Of a stretch of DNA of 12,397 bases, positions 1 to 6,925 are shown one piece after another. A program made the translations under genes and the position numbers. Positions within the stretch are counted from its first letter, which is position 1. Each line of letters begins with the position of its first letter. The notes below the pieces were generated by a model. It was given only the letters and a program-made list of their open reading frames with translations. It was not told where the DNA came from and did no database searches. This DNA is from CAZUQA01 sp964622375 (GTDB lineage: Bacteria > Bacillota_I > Bacilli_A > Erysipelotrichales > Erysipelotrichaceae). The DNA is taken from assembly GCA_964622375.1 (NCBI GenBank), contig CAZUQA010000011.1, positions 1-12,397 on the forward strand, read 5' to 3'.

Positions 1-495
1 GTAGTTATCAAAGGGTTCACCGCTACCCATAACCACAACATTATCAATGCGCTGCCCAGCGATCAACTGGGCTTGTAAGACTTGTAAGACCATTTCTTCA
101 GTAGAGAGATCTCTGACTTTTTTCAGCAAGCCGCTGGCACAAAAGCGACAAGCCAGGGCACAACCTATCTGCGAAGAAACACAAAGTGAAGTTCCGTAAT
201 TATGGTGCATGATTACGGTTTCCACAAATTCACCGTCAAAGCAGGAAAACAACAGCTTTATCGTGCCATCGGCACTGACCTGTTTACCGACAAGCGGCAT
301 CAGGCTAAAATCGAAATTAGCCTGCAGATAGTCTTTAAAGGCTTTGCTTAAATCACTCATCGCCGCTAAAGAAAACTCCTGTTTCTTATAGAGCCAAGAA
401 AAAAGTTGCTTGACTTTATAACTTCCGAAGCCTGCATTTGCCAGTAGAGCAATCAGGTCTTCTTTACTACAATCAAATATCGCAACTTGCCCCAT
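1..495 (-). CDS. rlmN: RlmN, 23S rRNA/tRNA adenine C2 methyltransferase (N-terminal part, cut by left edge)
   Basis: Radical SAM enzyme of the RlmN/Cfr family, which methylates C2 of A2503 in 23S rRNA and A37 of some tRNAs. I translated 165 residues from the ATG; the C-terminal half is outside the window. Visible are the N-terminal accessory region (about residues 1-95), the cluster-binding motif GCALACRFCASG with Cys112, Cys116 and Cys119 in CX3CX2C spacing, and the SAM-binding GEPFDN segment at the cut end. The substrate-holding second Cys pair typical of the family would lie beyond the edge. The start is set by an in-frame TAG four codons upstream. There is no Shine-Dalgarno site; instead an extended -10 element ends 6 nt before the ATG. 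It follows rsmB by 18 bp, as in many Bacillota. Identification is firm; only completeness is unknown. Confidence 0.95.
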   Translation of the reverse strand, partial: MGQVAIFDCSKEDLIALLANAGFGSYKVKQLFSWLYKKQEFSLAAMSDLSKAFKDYLQANFDFSLMPLVGKQVSADGTIKLLFSCFDGEFVETVIMHHNYGTSLCVSSQIGCALACRFCASGLLKKVRDLSTEEMVLQVLQAQLIAGQRIDNVVVMGSGEPFDNY

Positions 496-501
496 TGGAT
501 A

Positions 502-531
502 ATTCTATCATAATTAGTAAACTCTAAGCAA
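502..531 (-). promoter_or_regulatory. Possible rlmN promoter with extended -10
   Basis: On the minus strand TGATAGAAT (510 down to 502) matches an extended -10 box, and it ends 6 nt before the rlmN ATG. A weak -35 (TTGCTT, 531-526) sits 18 bp upstream, inside the end of rsmB. If used, transcription would begin at or next to the A of the start codon. The site resembles those ahead of mnmL and the phosphoesterase gene. Read-through from rsmB remains possible. Confidence 0.4.
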
Positions 532-1737
532 TTCAGCAATATAGAAACCATCGTGAACATTGTTGGGCCAAATTGTCTGCGCTCTTTGCAGTTCGTAATT
601 TTTATGCTGACGCAAAAACTCGGCAATTTGCCGTTGGTTTTCCTTGAGATTCAAGCTACAAGTACTGTAGACCAGTTTACCTTTTATCTGCAACAATGTA
701 GCCACCGCACTCAGGAGAGATTTTTGTAACTCTTGCAGGGTTACTAAATCTTGCGGTTTAAGGTGGAGCTTGATCTCCGGTTTACCTTTTAGTACCCCTA
801 AGCCGCTACAAGGAGCATCCAATAATATTGCCTTAAAGCTTGCCGCCGGAAAAACTTCAGCCAGTTTAACAGCATCCAGCGCCAAGGTTTCAACAATACT
901 GATCCCTTGTCGTCGCATCTCTTTTTCCAGTAAAGCCAGACGGTGGGGATGGATATCGACTGCTGTTATTCTTCCTTGATCGTTCATCATTTGCGCCAAC
1001 TGTGAAGTCTTGGTGCCCGGAGCTGCACAAACATCTAAAACCCGGTCCCCGGCTTGCGGATTGAGCCACTGTGCTGCTATTTGCGAACTGGCATCTTGCA
1101 CTACCACCTCGCCCTTTTTATAGTAAGCACTGGCAAAAATATCCCCTTGATAACGCAAAGTTTGCCGCTCTACCAAGATGAAGCGCTCATCCCTTAATAA
1201 TTCGGCAGTTGTGATCTTTAAACTGTTAGCCCGCAGACTGACAAAACTGTTTTCATTACTGGCTTGCAGAAAACTTAACAACAGATTTTCATCATATTGT
1301 TTTTCAATGAGTTCCACGATGAAATCAGGAAAAGAGTAACGCCAGCCCCATTGTTGGGGCTGCTTTATACCGCGGCGTAAGATCGCCCGTAATAAAGCGT
1401 TGACCAAATTAGCAAAAGCCCCGCTCTTGTAGCCCTTAGCTAAGTCAACCGCTTCGTTGATAATGGCATATTCCGGCACTTTTTCCAAAAAGAATAGCTG
1501 ATAGCCGCTAAGGGCTAAAAGCAGTTTAATCCGATAATCGGGTTCTTTGTGATATAGGTCGGCAAATTGATAAAACAACAAGCGATAGTTGCGAATAGTA
1601 CCATAAACTATCTGTGTCACTAAGGCTTTATCTTTCACGCTTAAATCATCGAGTGCAGAGCGCATTATCAAATTGGCATATTTACCATGAATGAAGACGG
1701 CAATCAGTATCTCCCAGGCTTTTTGTCTTACTTTCAT
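514..1737 (-). CDS. rsmB: RsmB, 16S rRNA (cytosine-967-C5) methyltransferase
   Basis: SAM-dependent methyltransferase making m5C967 in 16S rRNA. The 407 residues match the family's usual length of about 430. An N-terminal NusB-like helical RNA-binding domain (about 1-130) is followed by the Rossmann methyltransferase domain. Visible motifs are VLDVCAAPGTKT (233-244, SAM binding), Asp261 at the end of the next strand, DAPCSG (307-312, catalytic Cys310) and STCS (358-361, Cys360, which releases the product). Its ATG overlaps the priA stop codon as ATGA, so translation is probably coupled to priA; no strong separate ribosome site is seen. In the classic Bacillota order, def and fmt would lie between priA and this gene, and here they do not. 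The two catalytic cysteines make the RNA m5C family certain. The fused NusB domain makes RsmB rather than RsmF the right member. Confidence 0.95.
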   Translation of the reverse strand: MKVRQKAWEILIAVFIHGKYANLIMRSALDDLSVKDKALVTQIVYGTIRNYRLLFYQFADLYHKEPDYRIKLLLALSGYQLFFLEKVPEYAIINEAVDLAKGYKSGAFANLVNALLRAILRRGIKQPQQWGWRYSFPDFIVELIEKQYDENLLLSFLQASNENSFVSLRANSLKITTAELLRDERFILVERQTLRYQGDIFASAYYKKGEVVVQDASSQIAAQWLNPQAGDRVLDVCAAPGTKTSQLAQMMNDQGRITAVDIHPHRLALLEKEMRRQGISIVETLALDAVKLAEVFPAASFKAILLDAPCSGLGVLKGKPEIKLHLKPQDLVTLQELQKSLLSAVATLLQIKGKLVYSTCSLNLKENQRQIAEFLRQHKNYELQRAQTIWPNNVHDGFYIAELLRVY

Positions 1738-3863
1738 ACTTCAGTATGGCTCGGATTAACATCAGTGACAATCGCGTATTTTTGGTAAGCCGGTAATACT
1801 TGGCGCAGAATACTTTGCATCAGAGTCAAATCCTTTCCTTTTAAGGTTAAGCGTAAAGCCTGCAACCTATTGCGTCGCAACAATTCCGCTGGTCCTAAAA
1901 CCGTGATTCCTTCAGCCAAGAGCTCTTGCTTAAGCGCCAGCATCACCGGCTTAATCTTTTCGCTGTCTAAGGCGCTGAGGGTCAATAAGACCAGATACTG
2001 ATAAGGCGGGTACGCTGTCAGCTTGCGGTATTTCATCTCTTGGTTGAAAAAAGCGCGATAGTTGTGTTGTTGGACTTGTTGCAGGACATAGTGTTGCGTT
2101 TGGCAAGCTTGAATGATAACCTGTGATTGTTTTATTTGGCGACCGGCGCGACCGGAAGCCTGGGTCAATAAGGCAAAAGTGCTTTCTTGGGCGCGGTAAT
2201 CCAAACGATTCAATAATGCATCACTGTTTAATATGCCCACTAAAGAAACCCCGGGAAAATCTAAGCCTTTGGCAATCATTTGGGTGCCGACCAGAATATC
2301 AGCTTGATGATTACCAAAAGCCTGTAAAATGCTTTCTGAAGCCGCTTTACTTCGCGTGCTGTCTTTGTCCATTCGCAGTATTTTTGCCGTACTAAAGAGC
2401 TTTTGTAGCTCCTCCACCAACTTTTGGGTCCCATAACCGATATCCAGAAAGTTGTTGCCTTGACACTGAGGGCAGACTTTGGGAAAACTTTTTGTCAAAC
2501 CACAAGTGTGGCAACGCAACACTCCATCATTTTTATGATAAACCATGGCAATATCACAATTGTCACAAAGCACCACATATTGACAGCTTTGGCACTTGAC
2601 CAGTGGGGTGTAGCCGCGACGATTTAACAGAATTATCACTTGTTGGTTTTTCTGCAAAGTTGCCGCTATTGCTTGCGCTAAAGTCTGAGAGATAATTAAC
2701 TGCTGATTCTTGCGCAATTCTTGGTTCATGTCAACCAATTTTATTTCCGGTAACTCACCGTTGATGCGGCGATCTAAAACCAACAGCTGATACACGCCCT
2801 TTAAGGCCCGGGCATAACTCTCCAAGGCCGGGGTAGCACTAGCTAAAACCAGCGGGCAGTCATGATACTTGGCCCGCCAAATTGCGACATCGCGGGTATG
2901 ATATTTTGGTAGTTTATCTTGCTTATAGGAATCATCGTGTTCTTCGTCGATGACGATACCACCCAAATTGTCAAAAGGCAAAAAAACGGCGGAACGTGTA
3001 CCGACTACTACTTGAACTCTTTTCTCTTTGACCAATTGATACTGCTCGTAGCGTTGTTGTTGCGATAATCGCGAATGGTAGATAGCGATGTCACTACCTA
3101 AGCGACTTCTAAACAAGGCGATCATTTGTGGTGTCAAACTTATTTCCGGCACCAATATCAAAACCTGCTTTCCGGCTTTGATCCACTGTTTGCTTAACTG
3201 CAGATAAATCTCACTTTTCCCACTACCGGTAATCCCAAAGAGCAAGTTAACAACATGTTGTTTCTGACCACAGAGCACTTCATAGACTTCCTGTTGTTTT
3301 TCACTTAAAGGAAAATCGCTTTCTGCCGCTCCAGTTTGTGTTTGATACGCTTTTTCTTCACTAAACAAGCGACAAGCACCTTTAGCCACTAAAAGTGCTA
3401 AAACTCCGGGAAACTCACGATTGAAAGCAATCCGCAGCATTTTCTTTTGCCCTTGCAGAAAATCAAGAGCCGCTTGTTGTTTAGCTCCCCTAAGTTCAAC
3501 CATCTTGACAAATTCAACAAACACTACTTCTTGGGGTTTTTGACTACCGCTACTGACATTAAAAGCTGAAGGTAGCATTGTTTGTATGACCTTGATAGTG
3601 CTGGTTAGATAGTAATCTGCCATCCACTGGCCTAAAGCACTTAGCTCATCGTTGAGTATCGCTTGTTCATCAAGGCGTTCTTTAATATAAAGAAGCGGTC
3701 GCTCGCTAGCTTCCGCTAAGCAGCAGTCTACGACCAAAGCTACTATTTCCTGCTTATTAAAGGGTACTTTTACTCTGACAAATAAAGGCAGAGCTTCTTC
3801 ACTTAAATAAGAAAAACTATTGATTAAACGCCCATGTTCTATCAATACCTCAACTTGATACAT
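1734..3863 (-). CDS. priA: PriA, primosomal replication-restart DNA helicase
   Basis: Superfamily 2 3'-to-5' helicase that recognises stalled or repaired forks and reloads the replicative helicase. The 709 residues are close to the normal length (E. coli about 730). In order: the N-terminal 3'-DNA-binding domain (about 1-105), a winged-helix linker region, the helicase core with Walker A GITGSGKS (210-217) and DEEH (306-309), a zinc-binding insertion with eight cysteines in four CxxC pairs (424/427, 433/436, 451/454, 464/467), then GTQMIAKG (526-533), QASGRAGR (568-575) and the C-terminal domain. All key residues are present. The ATG lies 23 bp after the gmk stop with no clear Shine-Dalgarno site. 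The gap is filled by half of a 19-bp palindrome that includes a TATGAT box 11 nt upstream. The gene ends in a 4-bp overlap with rsmB. Confidence 0.97.
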   Translation of the reverse strand: MYQVEVLIEHGRLINSFSYLSEEALPLFVRVKVPFNKQEIVALVVDCCLAEASERPLLYIKERLDEQAILNDELSALGQWMADYYLTSTIKVIQTMLPSAFNVSSGSQKPQEVVFVEFVKMVELRGAKQQAALDFLQGQKKMLRIAFNREFPGVLALLVAKGACRLFSEEKAYQTQTGAAESDFPLSEKQQEVYEVLCGQKQHVVNLLFGITGSGKSEIYLQLSKQWIKAGKQVLILVPEISLTPQMIALFRSRLGSDIAIYHSRLSQQQRYEQYQLVKEKRVQVVVGTRSAVFLPFDNLGGIVIDEEHDDSYKQDKLPKYHTRDVAIWRAKYHDCPLVLASATPALESYARALKGVYQLLVLDRRINGELPEIKLVDMNQELRKNQQLIISQTLAQAIAATLQKNQQVIILLNRRGYTPLVKCQSCQYVVLCDNCDIAMVYHKNDGVLRCHTCGLTKSFPKVCPQCQGNNFLDIGYGTQKLVEELQKLFSTAKILRMDKDSTRSKAASESILQAFGNHQADILVGTQMIAKGLDFPGVSLVGILNSDALLNRLDYRAQESTFALLTQASGRAGRQIKQSQVIIQACQTQHYVLQQVQQHNYRAFFNQEMKYRKLTAYPPYQYLVLLTLSALDSEKIKPVMLALKQELLAEGITVLGPAELLRRNRLQALRLTLKGKDLTLMQSILRQVLPAYQKYAIVTDVNPSHTEV

Positions 3864-3874
3864 AGCTGTTAAGC

Positions 3875-3893
3875 ATCATAAGTCACTTATGAT
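3875..3893. repeat. 19-bp palindrome at the gmk/priA junction
   Basis: Two perfect 9-bp arms, ATCATAAGT and ACTTATGAT, flank a single central base. The palindrome spans the gmk stop codon and ends 11 bp before the priA ATG. As RNA it could form an 8-bp, AU-rich stem with a 3-nt loop. No U-run follows in the direction of transcription, so it is not an ordinary terminator. It could be an operator or an mRNA-processing hairpin; its role is unknown. Confidence 0.6.
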
Positions 3894-4456
3894 TCCATGC
3901 TCCTTTTGATGATAACCGCAATGATGTCAGCTGCCATTTGTGGGTCATCATTGCAGACAATATATTTATAATTATCCAGTAATTCCATTTCCTTTTTTGC
4001 TTTCTCTAAACGCTCAAGGATAACTTCTTCACTTTCACTTCGCCGATTCCGAATTCGCCGCTCTAACTCTGCCATGTCCGGCGGTATGATAAAAATCGAT
4101 AAAGCTTCCGGAAACTTCGCCTTTACCTGTAAAGCACCTTGTACTTCAATTTCTAATATTACATTTTTCCCGATTTGCCGCAGGGCTTGAACATCGGCTT
4201 TTCGCGTACCATAGTAATTGCCCACAAATATCGCATATTCCAAAAGCTCATCTTTTTCGATGCATTCTTGAAAGTAAGCTTCACTGACGAAATGGTAGTT
4301 GACACCGTCAAGCTCCCCACTGCGGGGTTGGCGGGTAGTTAAAGATATCGAGTATGCCAAATTCAGTTCCGGTCGGTTGATGAAGTTTCTTAAAACCGTG
4401 CCTTTTCCGACACCGCTGGGTCCGCTTAATATTATCAGTAAACCGGTTTTATTCAT
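3887..4456 (-). CDS. gmk: Guanylate kinase
   Basis: Phosphorylates GMP to GDP with ATP in the cytosol, and is essential for GTP and (p)ppGpp metabolism. The 189 residues match the family. Visible are the P-loop GPSGVGKGT (12-20), the GMP-binding stretch with TTRxPRxGExDGVxYHF (about 40-56), the EYA-x-FVGNYYGT segment (73-83), and the lid with RRIRNRRSES. The frame stays open 23 codons further upstream to a GTG at 4525. I chose the ATG at 4456 because the kinase fold begins a few residues after it, an AAGGGAAG ribosome site precedes it, and the upstream residues do not resemble the family. It is the first gene of the leftward cluster and is divergent from mnmL. The genes rpoZ and coaBC, which often follow gmk, are missing, and priA comes next after 23 bp. 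Confidence 0.96.
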   Translation of the reverse strand: MNKTGLLIILSGPSGVGKGTVLRNFINRPELNLAYSISLTTRQPRSGELDGVNYHFVSEAYFQECIEKDELLEYAIFVGNYYGTRKADVQALRQIGKNVILEIEVQGALQVKAKFPEALSIFIIPPDMAELERRIRNRRSESEEVILERLEKAKKEMELLDNYKYIVCNDDPQMAADIIAVIIKRSMES

Positions 4457-4459
4457 TTT

Positions 4460-4467
4460 CTTCCCTT
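4460..4467 (-). promoter_or_regulatory. gmk ribosome-binding site
   Basis: AAGGGAAG lies three bases before the ATG at 4456. It favours this start over the GTG at 4525, which would give a longer N-terminus unlike the family. Confidence 0.6.
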
Positions 4468-4474
4468 GTTTAAT

Positions 4475-4480
4475 ATTATA
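4475..4480 (-). promoter_or_regulatory. Possible gmk -10 box
   Basis: A perfect TATAAT on the minus strand, preceded by an A-rich tract. It would start an mRNA with a leader of only about a dozen bases that still contains the AAGGGAAG site. The -35 region (TGGAGT or CTGGAG) is poor, and no TG extension is present, so confidence is low. Confidence 0.35.
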
Positions 4481-4518
4481 ACTTTTTTCGCCTTTAAACT
4501 CCAGTCCCGTTGGCGGAA

Positions 4519-4548
4519 TTCTCACTTTGTCGGCTTTAGTGATATAAT
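4519..4548 (+). promoter_or_regulatory. mnmL promoter with perfect extended -10
   Basis: TGATATAAT (4540-4548) is a perfect extended -10. A partial -35, TTCTCA (4519-4524), stands 18 bp upstream. The -10 ends only 9 nt before the mnmL ATG, so the expected start site (A4555 or A4553) leaves a leader of about 3-5 nt with no room for a Shine-Dalgarno site. Confidence 0.65.
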
Positions 4549-4557
4549 GTTTACACG

Positions 4558-5478
4558 ATGTTCAAGTACAGCGACAGTAATAAAAGATATCACAGCCTCG
4601 ACTACTATTTTAAACAGAAATATGGAACGAAAGTCGGAAAAATCTGTCTCGATGCCGGTTATAGCTGCAAAAACCGGGATGGAACGAAAAGTAACGAAGG
4701 TTGTTATTTTTGCGAGCTGACCGGTAATAGCGACTTGTTAGCCCCTGAAGATTTACTCCAACAAATAGCTAAACAAAAAACCATTATCCAAAGAAAATGG
4801 CCGCAGGCTAAGTACCAGCTTTACTTTCAAAACTATGCGAATACTTATGCTGATTTAGCTACCAACCAAAAAAACTATGAACTCTACAAAAGTCAAGAAG
4901 ATATTGTTGCCCTGGCCATTGCCACCAGGGTCGATAGTATCGAAGATGCTACTTTAGCCTACCTCGATACCCTCTGTGGCGCTATTGATGTCACCATTGA
5001 ACTGGGTTTACAAAGTTGCCATGATTCAACCCGCCAGCTGCTGAATTGTCAGTACAGCTTGGCGGAATTTACGGCTTGTGTTGACAGAATCGCGCAGACA
5101 AAATGCGCTATTGTCGTTCATATCATCAACGGCCTGCCGCAGGAAAGTCAGGAAATGATGTTAGCAACTGCCGAATTTATTAATCGTTTGCCCATCAATG
5201 GGCTTAAAATCCACATGTTGTACCTCAGTAAAGGCAGCATGCTGGAAAAACAATATCGCCAAGAACCTTTTAAACTGCTAAGCTTGGACCAATACAGCGA
5301 CATAGTAGTAAAACAGCTACGCCGTTTACGCCCGGAGCTAGTCATCCACCGGCTGACCGGCGATGGCCACAAAGGGCAACTGCTGGCTCCGCTATGGACG
5401 CTCAATAAAACGGCGGTCTTAAATATGATCGATAAAAAAATGGCAGCCGGCGATTTTTATCAAGGTGATTATGCGTGA
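4558..5478 (+). CDS. mnmL: MnmL (YtqA/YhcC-type) radical SAM enzyme, tRNA wobble-uridine modification
   Basis: Radical SAM protein of the TIGR01212/YtqA family. In Bacillus subtilis this enzyme (MnmL) works with MnmM in converting cmnm5(s2)U34 to mnm5(s2)U34 in tRNA. The 306 residues are near the family's length. The iron-sulfur cluster motif has the family's unusual wide spacing: Cys37 in YSCKNRDGT, then Cys49 and Cys52 in EGCYFC (CX11CX2C). Further family signatures are YFQNYANTYAD, IATRVDSI and ELGLQSCHDSTRQLLN. The ATG at 4558 is the only usable start, since an in-frame TGA lies six codons upstream and the conserved KRYHSLDYYFK region begins within ten residues. No ribosome site precedes it. 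It overlaps mnmM by 8 bp, which supports the joint role. Family assignment is firm; the precise step is taken from the B. subtilis work. Confidence 0.88.
   Translation: MFKYSDSNKRYHSLDYYFKQKYGTKVGKICLDAGYSCKNRDGTKSNEGCYFCELTGNSDLLAPEDLLQQIAKQKTIIQRKWPQAKYQLYFQNYANTYADLATNQKNYELYKSQEDIVALAIATRVDSIEDATLAYLDTLCGAIDVTIELGLQSCHDSTRQLLNCQYSLAEFTACVDRIAQTKCAIVVHIINGLPQESQEMMLATAEFINRLPINGLKIHMLYLSKGSMLEKQYRQEPFKLLSLDQYSDIVVKQLRRLRPELVIHRLTGDGHKGQLLAPLWTLNKTAVLNMIDKKMAAGDFYQGDYA
5462..5467 (+). promoter_or_regulatory. mnmM ribosome-binding site
   Basis: AAGGTG lies just ahead of the ATG at 5471, with five bases between AAGG and the ATG. The GTG inside this site (5465) is also in frame, but nothing like a ribosome site precedes it. 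The ATG is therefore the better start. Confidence 0.55.
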
Positions 5479-6010
5479 TTATTCCCTATTAGACATCACA
5501 GCTATCAATCATCTTTTGCTGGCTGAACTTCAGGGTATTGAAATAGCCGTCGACATGACAGTCGGCAATGGTCATGACACGGTATTTCTGGCCCAGCATT
5601 TTCCCGTGGTTTACGGCTTTGATATTCAAGAAGCAGCTATTGCTCAAGCCCAGAAAATACCGGCTTTGGCTAAAGCCCGGCTGATCTGTGATGACCATTG
5701 TAACCTCGCCAATTATCTGGCGGCTGCCGATCTTTTTGTCTTCAACTTAGGCTGGTTACCCCACAGCGACAAAACCATCACCACTTCAGCGAAGTGCAGC
5801 CTCAAAGCTTTGACTAGCTGTAAAAACCTATTACGCCCGGGTGGGGTTATTTCAATAATTTGCTATAGCGGCAATCAGCGACAAGCCCAAGAAAAAGCAG
5901 CTATCAACGCTTGGATTGATAATCATTGCGAATTTCTCACGCAAACAGTTATGATCCATAATCAGCCCAAAGCACCGCAGCTCTATTTATTATCATTGAA
6001 AAAGACCTGA
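5471..6010 (+). CDS. mnmM: MnmM (YtqB-type) tRNA nm5(s2)U34 methyltransferase
   Basis: Small SAM-dependent methyltransferase of the YtqB/rRNA_methylase family, 179 residues from the chosen ATG. The family member MnmM adds the final methyl group to make mnm5(s2)U34 in tRNA. Visible are the SAM-binding motif VDMTVGNGHDT (27-37), Asp51 after the next strand (GFDIQ), the FNLGWLPHSDK segment (91-101), which is a family signature, and the C-terminal methyltransferase strands around LLRPGGVISIICYSG. It overlaps the end of mnmL by 8 bp in the form ATGCGTGA, so the two are co-transcribed and probably translationally coupled. This matches the ytqA-ytqB pair of other Bacillota. It was long annotated as an rRNA methylase; the tRNA role rests on the B. 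subtilis family member. Confidence 0.88.
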   Translation: MRDYSLLDITAINHLLLAELQGIEIAVDMTVGNGHDTVFLAQHFPVVYGFDIQEAAIAQAQKIPALAKARLICDDHCNLANYLAAADLFVFNLGWLPHSDKTITTSAKCSLKALTSCKNLLRPGGVISIICYSGNQRQAQEKAAINAWIDNHCEFLTQTVMIHNQPKAPQLYLLSLKKT

Positions 6011-6025
6011 GTTCGATGGTATCAT
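5996..6025 (+). promoter_or_regulatory. Promoter of the metallophosphoesterase gene
   Basis: TTGAAA (5996-6001, five of six consensus bases) is followed after 18 bp by TATCAT (6020-6025). The -10 carries an upstream TG, making TGGTATCAT. It straddles the end of mnmM and ends 7 nt before the ATG at 6033, so the predicted first base of the mRNA is at or beside the start codon. This is the best promoter match in the window. Confidence 0.65.
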
Positions 6026-6032
6026 TGAGACT

Positions 6033-6896
6033 ATGAAGAAACTTGTACGCCAAATAATCCTGCTCTTTCTGTTAAGCTGTCTTGTGGCTTTTCTTTTACT
6101 CAACGCCTTTATTATTCAGCCTAACAGCTTACGTCTGCGTTATGAAACCATCAGTAGCCCCAAAATCCCCAAAAGCTTAGATAACTACACCATCGTCTTC
6201 TTTTCTGATTTACACTACAACAATTTCACGACGAAAGCCCGGGCGCAAAAAGCTATAGATACTATCAACAGTGTCGGTGCTAATACCGTGATTTTTCTTG
6301 GTGACCTTTATGATCACCCTACCCATAACACCATCAGTCCGGAAATCCAAAACGAACTGGCTGAGCTCTTAAGTCAAATTGAAGCGAAAAACGGTAAATT
6401 CGCTATTTTGGGTAATCATGACTACGAGTCGGAAAAGGCCAGCCAGCTGATAACGCAAAGTTTAATTTATGCGAACTTTGAAGTCATTATCAACGGTAGC
6501 CAAAAGCTTTATTCTGGCAATGCCAACGAGTATATTCAGCTGATAGCTTTGGATTCCTATCTACTAGGTAACCCGGATATTCCCCGAGCTTTCAAAGGAA
6601 TCGACGCTGACACTTTTAATTTGCTCATTACCCACTGCCCGGATATCTATGATGATATCGACACCAGTCTCTGTGACCTGGTTTTAGCCGGCCACTCCCA
6701 TGGTGGTCAAGTCTTTATCCCCTTAATCGAGTCTTATTTCCGGCCCCAGGGTGCCTTAGTATATTTTCGTGGTAAATATTTTACTGACAATCAAGCTATA
6801 TTGGATATCACCAATGGCGTTGGCACAACACAAATCGATGTTCGCTTCAATGCGCCGGCTGAAATCGTCGTTTATCGTCTAATTCATGAAGAGTGA
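6033..6896 (+). CDS. Membrane-anchored metallophosphoesterase (YkuE/YaeI-like)
   Basis: Calcineurin-like phosphoesterase of 287 residues with one N-terminal membrane segment (about 8-28) and the catalytic domain most likely outside the membrane. All metal-binding blocks are visible: DLH (Asp59, His61), GDLYD (90-94), GNHD (127-130), THCPD (200-204) and GHSHGG (220-225). Relatives in the YkuE/YaeI group act on the cell envelope or on lipid-linked phosphates, but the substrate here cannot be read from the sequence. It lies 22 bp after mnmM and may read through from it. A good promoter in that gap suggests independent expression. No Shine-Dalgarno site is seen. It converges on the envelope operon with a gap of 29 bp. 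The fold assignment is firm; specificity is unknown. Confidence 0.88.
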   Translation: MKKLVRQIILLFLLSCLVAFLLLNAFIIQPNSLRLRYETISSPKIPKSLDNYTIVFFSDLHYNNFTTKARAQKAIDTINSVGANTVIFLGDLYDHPTHNTISPEIQNELAELLSQIEAKNGKFAILGNHDYESEKASQLITQSLIYANFEVIINGSQKLYSGNANEYIQLIALDSYLLGNPDIPRAFKGIDADTFNLLITHCPDIYDDIDTSLCDLVLAGHSHGGQVFIPLIESYFRPQGALVYFRGKYFTDNQAILDITNGVGTTQIDVRFNAPAEIVVYRLIHEE

Positions 6897-6925
6897 GTAT
6901 GATAAAATTGTTGCTTTAAATTCTG

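Noticed and set aside
72..90. Tandem repeat of CTTGTAAGA.
   Set aside because: It encodes the VLQ-VLQ repeat of a helix in rlmN; only two copies are present, and there is no sign of a repeat array.
1343..1362. Perfect 8-bp GC-rich hairpin (CAGCCCCA, 4-nt loop, TGGGGCTG).
   Set aside because: It lies inside rsmB, where it encodes the QPQQWGW stretch, and no U-run follows on either strand. Probably a coincidence of codon choice rather than a terminator.
2123..2627. Two plus-strand open frames (90 and 67 codons) opposite priA.
   Set aside because: They lie antisense to conserved helicase and zinc-domain codons, lack ribosome sites, and have low-quality translations.
4457..4525. Longer gmk start at the GTG at 4525 (23 extra residues).
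   Set aside because: The extra residues do not resemble guanylate kinases, and the ATG at 4456 has a ribosome site and gives the normal length.
4466..4720. Plus-strand open frame of 84 codons starting at the -10 box of mnmL.
   Set aside because: It runs out of frame over the start of mnmL and its product resembles no family. It is a shadow of the real gene.
4911..4931. Inverted repeat CCCTGG with CCAGGG around a 9-base loop.
   Set aside because: Short, and inside the mnmL coding region; within what chance allows.
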